The notes beneath the pieces were generated by a model. It searched no databases and was not told the DNA's origin. It was given only the letters and a program-made list of their open reading frames with translations. DNA of 26,464 nucleotides from Archaeoglobi archaeon (lineage in GTDB: Archaea > Halobacteriota > Archaeoglobi > Archaeoglobales > Archaeoglobaceae), in NCBI GenBank assembly GCA_029259455.1, contig JAPDIT010000045.1, positions 1 to 26,464 on the forward strand. Reading direction: 5' to 3'. Position 1 is the stretch's first letter; each line of letters starts with the position of its first letter. The translations under genes were made by a program, and so were the position numbers. Below, piece by piece: positions 13,096-21,871 of this stretch.

Positions 13096-16000
13096 GTTGA
13101 AATCAGACCAAGATGGGATTGAAAGAGAACTCTGGTACCTTCTCCACATGCGGGTAAGTCCACCAGCTCCAGGTTGAAATCAGACCAAGATGGGATTGAA
13201 AGGTGCTATAGGTGATGAGCATATTGAGAACATTGAGATTTATGTGAGTTGAAATCAGACCAAGATGGGATTGAAAGACAATAAAGCAGCAATTGCTGTT
13301 GTAGACGCAGGTGGGTTGAAATCAGACCAAGATGGGATTGAAAGGAGTATAAGCAGCATTGGAACAAACGGATAAGGAAAGTTGAAATCAGACCAAGATG
13401 GGATTGAAAGAAGTCATCCTCCGCTCTAACAATCCTGCCATACGCCTGGTTGAAATCAGACCAAGATGGGATTGAAAGGGAGAACCTGAGAGGCCTCAAG
13501 GCTCTGAAGGGTGCATGGAGGTTGAAATCAGACCAAGATGGGATTGAAAGTTTTCTAAAAGAAGCCTTTCAGTTCGCTCGATGTATCGTTGAAATCAGAC
13601 CAAGATGGGATTGAAAGCTGCTTTCAGCTGACACGGAATTTCCTTACAAGAAATGTTGAAATCAGACCAAGATGGGATTGAAAGTTGGTCTTGTGTTGCT
13701 TTAGGTTACACTCTGAACAGTTGAAATCAGACCAAGATGGGATTGAAAGAAAAGTGTAAAGGTCAAGTCATGGCACAGCTTTGGAGAGTTGAAATCAGAC
13801 CAAGATGGGATTGAAAGTTGTAAAACCACCAGCACCAACATGCCATTCGTCGTCACCAAGTTGAAATCAGACCAAGATGGGATTGAAAGGAATACTATCT
13901 GAAATACGAGATAGCAGCGTTCTTAGAGTTGAAATCAGACCAAGATGGGATTGAAAGTGCGGTTGAGGTTTTGAAGCTTGTGGAGGTGTGATGAGTTGAA
14001 ATCAGACCAAGATGGGATTGAAAGCGAAAAGATGCCATAGATGCGGGCATGTTGCCCAAGTCAAGTTGAAATCAGACCAAGATGGGATTGAAAGGAGCAA
14101 GAGGTAATCAGCTTACCATTGTTGACCTGACCGCTGATCGTTGAAATCAGACCAAGATGGGATTGAAAGACCTTCTCCCAAGTCCACTCTGGTCCAAAGA
14201 TTTCCGTTGAAATCAGACCAAGATGGGATTGAAAGACCCTCAGGAGGCGCAAAAGTCACTTCATCCTGCCCTCCGCTTGCGTTGAAATCAGACCAAGATG
14301 GGATTGAAAGGATCACCCTTTATTCCGTCATAGAAACCCTCAAACCAGCGTTGAAATCAGACCAAGATGGGATTGAAAGTATATATCACGGTTTGCGACT
14401 TTTATTCTTTTGCCTGATGTTGAAATCAGACCAAGATGGGATTGAAAGAAAATTCCCTTTCTATTTTTTATTTAGGGCAGTTCACATATGTTGAAATCAG
14501 ACCAAGATGGGATTGAAAGGGTTGTCATCGTGGAAGAGGAAGACGAGAAGGAAGAGGGTTGAAATCAGACCAAGATGGGATTGAAAGAGTGTCAGTTCTC
14601 CTATTTCTTTCACCAACCTCTTCACGTTGAAATCAGACCAAGATGGGATTGAAAGCGAGAGGGCTGGAATACGGCTCATACTCATTCAAAATGTTGAAAT
14701 CAGACCAAGATGGGATTGAAAGGCTATCTGGTGCACCGTAGAACGTAACATTCTCAACGTAGAAGGTTGAAATCAGACCAAGATGGGATTGAAAGGTCCA
14801 CGTTTGCGTTGTATCTCAGGCCGAGGTGCGTGAGTTGAAATCAGACCAAGATGGGATTGAAAGCTATTTACCCGTCAACCTTACCGATTTGAACCAGTCA
14901 GGTTGAAATCAGACCAAGATGGGATTGAAAGCGTTCCCCTCGTCTTCAAGCGGTATGACACCCATGCAGGTTGAAATCAGACCAAGATGGGATTGAAAGA
15001 AAGAGATCGCAGAGCTGGCGGGAATTAAGGCAGGGTTGAAATCAGACCAAGATGGGATTGAAAGGTGGCAGTCTCTATAATGTAGATATCTGCCCTTCTG
15101 ACGTTGAAATCAGACCAAGATGGGATTGAAAGTGAAACTCGCTTATTCTACCTTCTAAGAACGCTGCTAGTTGAAATCAGACCAAGATGGGATTGAAAGA
15201 ACTACTCTCCCGTCCTCCCAGTCAGGGAGGAACGGGTTGAAATCAGACCAAGATGGGATTGAAAGCTAAACATATCCCACAGTGATGGGAAGTTCACAGC
15301 AAGTTGAAATCAGACCAAGATGGGATTGAAAGCTCTGACAGCTTCAGTAAATATTGCTGGAAAGTTCAGTGTTGAAATCAGACCAAGATGGGATTGAAAG
15401 AGTGGGAGCAGTAATTGACTCTGATGCTGTAATTGAGTTGAAATCAGACCAAGATGGGATTGAAAGTGCTTAAGTTGTTCTTCTGTAATAACGCCCCTAA
15501 AATGTTGAAATCAGACCAAGATGGGATTGAAAGTCGCATCTCTGCACAGCTGGTGGAAATCCTCCACAGCGTAGTGTTGAAATCAGACCAAGATGGGATT
15601 GAAAGTGTTAAGCCGTTTTCTTGCTTCTATATACCAATCTGCGGTTGAAATCAGACCAAGATGGGATTGAAAGGCTTGTCTTCTATTTCACTGATAACAC
15701 GCTCTACGAGTTGAAATCAGACCAAGATGGGATTGAAAGGATGATGAAGTTACATGCCCCGAATGCGGCCAAAAAGTTGAAATCAGACCAAGATGGGATT
15801 GAAAGATGCCCGTATCTGTCGATTCATCGCCGTCCACGAGGTTGGTTGAAATCAGACCAAGATGGGATTGAAAGGCTACTGCCACTTTCAACTTGCCATC
15901 CGCAGTTGCTCTCAGGTTGAAATCAGACCAAGATGGGATTGAAAGAGGAGTGATGTTTTTCACTCCTGTTAACCTCCGCATGGTTGAAATCAGACCAAGA

Positions 16001-16805
16001 TGGGATTGAAAGAACGCCTTTTTCAAGACCTCTTCACTCACAACACATCGTTGAAATCAGACCAAGATGGGATTGAAAGATGACGACGTCTATAAGCTCG
16101 CAGATCTGATCATTCAGTTGAAATCAGACCAAGATGGGATTGAAAGTATCATCAGCGACGGACAGAACGAGCTCTCTGCTGCGTTGAAATCAGACCAAGA
16201 TGGGATTGAAAGCGAACTCGCAGCCCTTTAAGACGTCGAGATACATAATGTTGAAATCAGACCAAGATGGGATTGAAAGAGAGCTGCTAATCCTGCTCTG
16301 AACTCATCGATTGTTAGTTGAAATCAGACCAAGATGGGATTGAAAGAAAACTTCCTGACCTTACCTGACCATACACTTACCTCGTTGAAATCAGACCAAG
16401 ATGGGATTGAAAGTAATACCATCAATAACAAGACTCACCTTCACGATACCGTTGAAATCAGACCAAGATGGGATTGAAAGGTCATCTCTGATCTTACACT
16501 CGACCAGGTGGACCTCGTGTTGAAATCAGACCAAGATGGGATTGAAAGACGCATCTCTGAGCTTATAGTAGATCGTCTGTGTGATGAGTTGAAATCAGAC
16601 CAAGATGGGATTGAAAGTGAGTGCTGAGTAGAAGTAAGATCCCTCTCTGACGTGTTGAAATCAGACCAAGATGGGATTGAAAGTCTCTCCGCTCTCCAGC
16701 ATCTCTATCCTCTCCAGCATCGTTGAAATCAGACCAAGATGGGATTGAAAGGAGGGAATTTATGACGTGACGGGCAAAAAGTTATTGGAGTTGAAATCAG
16801 ACCAA
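13096..16805 (+). CRISPR. CRISPR array, 54 full repeats plus a truncated terminal repeat
   Basis: The repeat is 30 nt, GTTGAAATCAGACCAAGATG followed by GGATTGAAAG. The first copy is 13096-13125 and the last full copy 16722-16751. I counted 54 full copies, all identical as far as I could read, with unique spacers of about 35-47 nt. The terminal copy (16790-16805) keeps only its first 16 bases. The ATTGAAAG end, the leader on the left and the degenerate end on the right all say that it is transcribed on the plus strand. In-frame reading of the repeat gives repeated peptide units (LKSDQDGIE and, on the other strand, FQSHLGLIST) that are artefacts. Confidence 0.98.
16790..16805 (+). repeat. Truncated terminal CRISPR repeat
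   Basis: Only GTTGAAATCAGACCAA is kept, followed by unrelated sequence. It marks the oldest, leader-distal end of the array. The next 63 bp up to the first housekeeping gene hold nothing I recognise. Confidence 0.85.
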
Positions 16806-16868
16806 TTTCATCACTCTGGCACGAAGAAGTTTACACTTATAACCAGAAATTAACACTACCCAATCTCA

Positions 16869-17522
16869 TCAGAACCTAACCGTTACAGCAAACCCCTCTC
16901 CTACCCTCTCAATCTTCTCTATCCTGCACTTTCTGAGGAAAGAGTTGCCATCGCAGATTGTCGGAGAATTTTTACCTCCGATGAATAAAGGGCCATAGTA
17001 TATTCTCATCTCATCAACGAGATTTTCCGAGATGAGAGAAGAGATAAGCGTCCCTCCCCCCTCAACCATCAGCCTTCTCACACCCTTTTCGGAAAGGTAA
17101 TCAAGCAAGGCGGAAAGGTCTACTCTGTCCTCTCCGAGAACAGCAACTTCTGCAAGCTTCTGAACTTCCCTTATCCTATCTTCTGGAGCAAGTTTGGACA
17201 CGGCAATAAGGGTTCTCGCCTCTTCGTTCAGGATTTTGGAATTTAGCGGCACCCTGCACCTGCTGTCCACAACAACTCTCAGCGGGTTTGGCTCCTTGCC
17301 CTCTTTGACCCTCTTTTCCCTCAGTGCTGCACTCTTCACCGTAAGCCTTGGGTCGTCAGAGATAACCGTACCTATCCCGACCATGATGGCATCACTCTCA
17401 GCCCTCAACCTGTCCACGATCTCTATGTCTTCATCACACGAGATTCTCAACTGCCTTCTGCTCTCATCACTTATTTTGCCGTCAAGGCTGGCTGCAACGT
17501 TCACAAAAACATGAGGGCGCAT
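16869..17522 (-). CDS. Diaminoribosylamino-pyrimidinone phosphate reductase (archaeal RibD-like)
   Basis: A 217-aa protein of the RibD C-terminal/DHFR-like reductase family. It is expected to reduce 2,5-diamino-6-ribosylamino-4(3H)-pyrimidinone 5'-phosphate with NADPH in the archaeal riboflavin and F420 pathway. It opens with VNVAASLDGKIS. It then has the substrate/cofactor segment VGIGTVISDDPRLTV (near 48-62), VVVDSRCRVPLNSKIL, and the glycine-rich MVEGGGTLISSLI near 150-162. No deaminase domain is fused, as in the archaeal single-domain type. The start ATG lies one base after the moaA stop, so the two are in one minus-strand operon. Confidence 0.88.
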   Translation of the reverse strand: MRPHVFVNVAASLDGKISDESRRQLRISCDEDIEIVDRLRAESDAIMVGIGTVISDDPRLTVKSAALREKRVKEGKEPNPLRVVVDSRCRVPLNSKILNEEARTLIAVSKLAPEDRIREVQKLAEVAVLGEDRVDLSALLDYLSEKGVRRLMVEGGGTLISSLISENLVDEMRIYYGPLFIGGKNSPTICDGNSFLRKCRIEKIERVGEGFAVTVRF

Positions 17523-17523
17523 T

Positions 17524-18412
17524 TTATCCCTTAAAGTAAGGCTCTCTTTTTCTTACTGTTTCTATTATCGCCTTCTTCAACTCTTCTCCGTGGTTTCCGT
17601 CGATCGTGACTGTATCATCCTTCAGGAGACACGGCTTGAGCTTACCGTCAGAAGTGACCCTCATTCTGTTGCAGTGCATGCAAAAGGCTGTGTTATCCAT
17701 CGGCTTCACGAACTCTATTACGCCCTTAGGGGTGAAATACTGAATTCTGCGGTGCATCGCCCTAATTCTCCTTTGCGTGGAGATTTTCGCATACTCCTCT
17801 TCAATTGCCGAAATGTCGAAGAAGTACTTCTCGAATCCAGGGAAGGGGACGAGTTCAATTACCTGAAGAATTGCCTTTACCCGACTGTCGTTAAAAGAAT
17901 TTGTAAAGTTCAGAAGTTCTTCCACCTCATTCTCATTAACGCCTTTCATTACGACCATGTTCACCTTTACCGGCGTTAGTCCAACCTCACACGCCCTCTC
18001 AATTCCTCCTACCACCTTCTCGACATCCCCAACTTTCGTTATCCACCTGTACTTCTCCGCGTTGAGTGTGTCGAGGCTGACGTTTACCCTGAGTCCACAC
18101 TCTTTCAGCTCATCTGCGTACTTTTCAAGTAGAATTCCGTTAGTCGTCATGGAGATTTCCTCGAAATCGGGAAGATTCTGGATTATGTCTGGAATATCCT
18201 TTCTCAGCAATGGCTCCCCACCCGTAATCTTTGAGCTTTCTCACTCCAAGCTCGCGAAATGCTCTGGCAATCTCGATTATCCTGTCTGCATCGATCTCTT
18301 CCCCGGAGTTTCTCTCCCCCTCCTTATGACAGTAGAAACACTGGAGGTTGCATCTGTTCGTTACAGCAATCCTAAGATTCGTTATGACTCTGTCATACTC
18401 ATCTCTGAGCAT
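17524..18412 (-). CDS. moaA: MoaA GTP 3',8-cyclase, with an apparent 1-nt frameshift
   Basis: This radical-SAM enzyme performs the first step of molybdopterin synthesis. The N-terminal cluster is C21-x3-C25-x2-C28 (NRCNLQCFYC). The C-terminal second cluster is in FCMHCNRMRVTSDGKLKPC. The frame breaks at the AAA run complementary to 18230-18232. As written, the N-terminal part runs ...RKLKDYGWG. Removing one A gives RKLKITGGEPLLRKDIPDI, restoring the conserved GGEP motif that binds SAM. The repaired protein is about 295 aa, normal for MoaA. The only ATG after the break (18210) would give a piece without the first cluster. It is a real lesion or a sequencing error in a homopolymer. It starts 31 nt inside mobA. 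Confidence 0.9.
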
Positions 18413-18984
18413 ATCTTCTCAGCCCTCTTCAAATCCTCGGGAGTGTTGATGTTGAAAAACGATATTAGCTCCTTATCAAACTTTCTCAAACTTTCAGCTG
18501 GATAATAAACAACATTCAGCCTCTCCAGAGGGATGAGTATTTTCTTAACCCCCCTAATAATTGCATTCTCAAGCTCATCAATAGCTTTTTCCGAGTAATA
18601 GGCGAGCAGAGGTTCTGGATATTCATGCTTTGGCAGAAGAGCCTCACAACCGAGCCTTATGCCCTCATTGTAGAGATGCTCAACAACCGCAGGTTTGACG
18701 AAAGGCATATCTATTGCTGTGACAACGCAGCTTCCAAAGTGTTTCAGGGCAGCATGAATTCCGGCAATCGAGCCAACGTTTTTATAGATGTCCCATATAA
18801 ACTCCGCGTTGTACTGTGAGGAGAGTCTTTTTGCCTGCACCTCATCTCTGCAAACGAATACGGTTTGGTAGGGTGAATATTTTTCCAGAGCCCACTCAAT
18901 GAGCTTTTTACCGCATAGCGTGATCTCGGTCTTTTCCTTGCCTATTCTCCTTCCCACACCTCCAACAAGCACCGCAACATTCAC
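18382..18984 (-). CDS. mobA: Molybdenum cofactor guanylyltransferase
   Basis: A 200-aa nucleotidyltransferase. The N-terminal signature is VAVLVGGVGRRIGKEKTEI, the MobA form of the LxGGxGxRxGxxK loop that binds GTP. VTAIDMPFVKP near residue 93 is the metal-binding aspartate motif. It would convert molybdopterin to the guanine dinucleotide form used by archaeal formate and formylmethanofuran dehydrogenases and other Mo/W enzymes. It heads the minus-strand operon mobA-moaA-reductase and is divergent from mfnA, with a 48-bp gap that must hold both promoters. Confidence 0.88.
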   Translation of the reverse strand: MNVAVLVGGVGRRIGKEKTEITLCGKKLIEWALEKYSPYQTVFVCRDEVQAKRLSSQYNAEFIWDIYKNVGSIAGIHAALKHFGSCVVTAIDMPFVKPAVVEHLYNEGIRLGCEALLPKHEYPEPLLAYYSEKAIDELENAIIRGVKKILIPLERLNVVYYPAESLRKFDKELISFFNINTPEDLKRAEKICSEMSMTES

Positions 18985-19032
18985 TGAGCTTTACATTAGT
19001 TAGGTATTTATTACACTTTTCCGAGGTTCGCC

Positions 19033-20136
19033 ATGGACATCATCGATGAGCTGAGGGCTTACAGGGAGAAGGACATTCCCTACTCAAGAGTTCTTAGCTC
19101 CATGTGCACTGTACCCCATCCTGTTGCGGTTGAGGCTCACAGGATGTTCATCGAAACGAATCTCGGAGATCCGGGAATTTTCAAGGGGACGATTGAGCTT
19201 GAAACCAAGCTGATGAAGCTGATTGGTGAAATCCTCCACTGCAAAACCCCTGCAGGCTACATCTGCTCTGGAGGGACTGAGGCGAACATTCAGGGGATAA
19301 GGGCTGCAAGGAATGTTCAAAGAAAGGATAATCCCAACATAGTAATCCCAAAGACCGCCCATTTCTCATTTGAGAAAATTGGAGACATTCTGAGGGTAGA
19401 AATCAGAAGAGCAGGAGTTGATGAAGAGTATAAGGTTGATGTCGGGCAGGTTGAGGACTTAATGGATGAGAACACGGTCGCAATTGTTGGAATAGCGGGA
19501 ACCACCGAGCTTGGACAGATCGATCCCATAGTTGAGCTCTCAAAGCTTGCGGAGGAAAAGCAGGTGGAGCTTCATGTTGATGCGGCCTTCGGAGGGCTTG
19601 TAATACCGTTCATGGATAGTCCATATCCCTTCGATTTTCAGAATAAGGGCGTCTCGTCCATAACAATCGACCCGCACAAGATGGGGATGGCGACAATTCC
19701 TGCAGGAGGGATTATTTTCAGGGATGAGAGCTACTTGAGGGCTTTGGAAGTTGAAACTCCCTATCTGACCTCAAAAACTCAGTTCACACTAACTGGCACC
19801 CGACCCGGCACGGGAGTTGCCTCAGCTTATGCGGTTCTCAAATCACTCGGCTTTGAGGGGATGAGAAAGGTTGTTAAAACCTGCCTGAAGAACACGCGCA
19901 TTCTTGTTGAAGAGATGAGAGTTCTGGGCTTCGAGCCCGTGATCGAGCCCGTGATGAATGTCGTGTCATTCAGAACGGATGAAGCGGAAAGGTTTAAGGA
20001 GGAGCTTTACGGGATGAACTGGGTAATCTCAACCATTAGGGAGCCCAAGGCAATCAGATTCGTTGTTATGCCCCATGTTACGGAAGAGGTTATCAAGAAC
20101 TTTATAAGCGACTTCAGGAAAGTTTTGAGGAGGTGA
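19033..20136 (+). CDS. mfnA: MfnA, L-tyrosine / L-aspartate decarboxylase
   Basis: A 367-aa group II PLP-dependent decarboxylase of the archaeal MfnA family. It makes tyramine for methanofuran, and beta-alanine from aspartate for coenzyme A in some members. Visible elements: the substrate/cofactor segment GGTEANIQGIRAAR at 80-93, H110 stacking on PLP, D183 (HVDAAFGG) and the Schiff-base lysine K216 (TIDPHKMGM). Full length, with no lesion. The start ATG has GAGGTTCGCC upstream, and it is divergent from mobA. It precedes a 49-aa ORF by 4 nt, so the two are co-expressed. Confidence 0.92.
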   Translation: MDIIDELRAYREKDIPYSRVLSSMCTVPHPVAVEAHRMFIETNLGDPGIFKGTIELETKLMKLIGEILHCKTPAGYICSGGTEANIQGIRAARNVQRKDNPNIVIPKTAHFSFEKIGDILRVEIRRAGVDEEYKVDVGQVEDLMDENTVAIVGIAGTTELGQIDPIVELSKLAEEKQVELHVDAAFGGLVIPFMDSPYPFDFQNKGVSSITIDPHKMGMATIPAGGIIFRDESYLRALEVETPYLTSKTQFTLTGTRPGTGVASAYAVLKSLGFEGMRKVVKTCLKNTRILVEEMRVLGFEPVIEPVMNVVSFRTDEAERFKEELYGMNWVISTIREPKAIRFVVMPHVTEEVIKNFISDFRKVLRR

Positions 20137-20140
20137 GACA

Positions 20141-20290
20141 ATGGAGGTAAGGCTTGTTGTTGATGGAGAAGACATTGAAATAAATGAATTCGTGACCAAA
20201 ATCTTCGGAAGGGTTATTGAAGCTCTGGTTTCAACGCTAAAGGGTGTTGACGAGGACTGGAATATAGTTCAGATCGAGGTCGTGCGGTGA
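20141..20290 (+). CDS. Small 49-aa acidic protein between mfnA and hisC
   Basis: ATG 20141 lies 4 nt after the mfnA stop and is preceded by GAGGAGGTGAG, an excellent ribosome binding site. The 49-residue sequence opens with a strand (MEVRLVVDGEDIEINEFV), continues with an amphipathic helix (TKIFGRVIEALVSTLKGV) and ends in a strand (WNIVQIEVV). It ends 7 nt before the hisC start. I cannot name it. The clean start signals and beta-alpha-beta pattern make it a real gene. Confidence 0.7.
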   Translation: MEVRLVVDGEDIEINEFVTKIFGRVIEALVSTLKGVDEDWNIVQIEVVR

Positions 20291-20297
20291 GAGGATT

Positions 20298-21338
20298 GTG
20301 AGGAAGTGCGTTGAGCTGTCCAAGTACATTCCCGGCAAGAGCATTGAGGAGGTTAAAAGAGAGTACGGGCTTGAAAAAGTCGTAAAGCTCGCTTCAAACG
20401 AGAATCCCTATGGTCCAAGCCCGAAAGCAATTGAGGCTTTCAGGAGCTACTCTGATCTGCACATCTATCCAAATCCCGATTACAGAGAGTTAAGGGAGAA
20501 GATTTCCGAATACACCGGATGGGATGTGGAAAGAATAGTGGTTGGCGCAGGTATTGACGGGATTCTCGAAACACTCTTCAAAATACTCATCGATGAGGGG
20601 GATGAGGTTATCATTCCGATTCCGAGCTTTCCTTACTACCACATCCTCACTAGGCTAAGTTGTGGAAAGGAAGTTATTGTCAGGAGAGGGAAGAACTATC
20701 AGATCGACGAGTCGATTTTTGAGGCCATAAATAAGAAAACAAAACTCATACTCATCTGCAATCCGAACAACCCTACGGGAAATGCCGAGAAAGCTGAGAT
20801 TATAGAAGAAATAGTGCAGTCTACCGATGGGATCGTTTTTATTGATGAGGCCTACGTGGAGTTCTCAGACTTCGCGGTGGACATGGATGCAGAAAATGTT
20901 GTTATTGCCAGAACATTCTCCAAAGCTTTTGGATTGGCGAATCTTCGAATAGGTTATGCTCTTCTACCCAAATGGTTTGTTAGCCCATTTAAGGCTGCCA
21001 TGACACCCTTCCCCATCTCAACTCCTGCCGCAAGGGCGGCAGAGGCAGCTATTGACGACATAGAGTGGATGCGAAAGTGCGTGGAGAAGATTAAGGCGGA
21101 GAGGGAGAGGTTGTACAGGGAGTTGAAGAGGTGCGTTGAAGTCACTCCCTCTAAGGCAAACTTCCTCTTTTTCGAGAGTCCAGTAGAGAACCTTGCTGAA
21201 GAACTTCTGAAGAGGGGAGTAATAGTGCGGGACTGCAGCAATTTTGCCGGCTGCAAAAACCACATCCGCGTTACTGTTGGAAAGCCTGAGGAGAACGACA
21301 TGTTTCTGCAGGCGTTGAAAGAGGTGCTTGAATGCTGA
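20298..21338 (+). CDS. hisC: Histidinol-phosphate aminotransferase
   Basis: A 346-aa class II PLP aminotransferase that converts imidazole acetol phosphate to histidinol phosphate in histidine synthesis. It starts at GTG 20298. Visible are the N-terminal KLASNENPYGPSP (30-42), NPNNPTGN at 155-162, D183 (FIDEAYVEF) and K209 in RTFSKAFGLANLRIGY, the PLP Schiff base and phosphate site. Other his genes are not near, as is usual in archaea. Its last 7 nt overlap the next gene, showing an operon with the kinase and ahcY. Confidence 0.9.
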   Translation: MRKCVELSKYIPGKSIEEVKREYGLEKVVKLASNENPYGPSPKAIEAFRSYSDLHIYPNPDYRELREKISEYTGWDVERIVVGAGIDGILETLFKILIDEGDEVIIPIPSFPYYHILTRLSCGKEVIVRRGKNYQIDESIFEAINKKTKLILICNPNNPTGNAEKAEIIEEIVQSTDGIVFIDEAYVEFSDFAVDMDAENVVIARTFSKAFGLANLRIGYALLPKWFVSPFKAAMTPFPISTPAARAAEAAIDDIEWMRKCVEKIKAERERLYRELKRCVEVTPSKANFLFFESPVENLAEELLKRGVIVRDCSNFAGCKNHIRVTVGKPEENDMFLQALKEVLEC

Positions 21339-21868
21339 TTGCCTTAACCGGCACACCTGGAACGGGAAAGAGCAGTGTTGCAGAACTGCTAAGGAGGAGA
21401 GGATACAGGGTTGCGAGCGTTGTTGAGCTGGCAAAGAAATACGACTGCGTAATTGATGAAGAGAATGGGGAGCTTGTTATAGATGTTGAAAAACTTGCAG
21501 ACAGGATAGATTTTGATGGGATTGTTGAGGGGCACCTCTCCCACCTTTTAAAGCCGGATTTGGCAATCGTTCTGAGGTGCAACCCCGCTGCGCTGAAGGA
21601 AAGGCTGATGGAAAGAAAATGGAGTGAGGAAAAGCTGATGGAGAATGTTGAAGCGGAGTTGCTCGATGTAATCCTTGTAGAGGCACTTGAACATGCTGGA
21701 GAGGTTTACGAGATAGACACGACTGAAATGAGCGTTGATGAAGTTGCGGATGTTGTTGATGGCATCATAAAGGGAGATGAGGAGGTAAGGAAAAGGTATA
21801 AGCCCGGAAGGATAGACTGGCTCTCCGAGCTTGAAGACAGACTGGATGAGTTCGTGAGGAAGGTGTGA
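21332..21868 (+). CDS. AK6/Fap7-type adenylate kinase-like NTPase
   Basis: A 178-aa P-loop kinase. The N-terminal GTPGTGKSS (7-15) binds ATP. VEGHLSHLL and the segment RCNPAALKERLMERKWSEEK, then ENVEAELLDVILVEA, are the marks of the AK6/hCINAP/Fap7 family rather than of classical adenylate kinase. Family members bind ribosomal protein uS11 and act in small-subunit rRNA maturation, besides having adenylate kinase activity. It starts 7 nt inside hisC and ends 3 nt before ahcY. The ahcY product releases adenosine, which gives one possible reason for the pairing (inference). Confidence 0.85.
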   Translation: MLIALTGTPGTGKSSVAELLRRRGYRVASVVELAKKYDCVIDEENGELVIDVEKLADRIDFDGIVEGHLSHLLKPDLAIVLRCNPAALKERLMERKWSEEKLMENVEAELLDVILVEALEHAGEVYEIDTTEMSVDEVADVVDGIIKGDEEVRKRYKPGRIDWLSELEDRLDEFVRKV

Positions 21869-21871
21869 GGA

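Noticed and set aside
16481..16587. Two neighbouring spacers sharing CATCTCTGA and similar codons
   Set aside because: Similarity is partial and could be chance or the same protein family; too weak to report.
13096..16751. Several ORFs with repeated LKSDQDGIE or FQSHLGLIST units
   Set aside because: They are translations of the CRISPR repeat in different frames, not proteins.
13126..16789. Spacers matching the adjacent provirus (1-4781)
   Set aside because: I compared several by eye and saw no match longer than chance (one 11-bp coincidence near 3689). A proper alignment is needed, so I make no claim.
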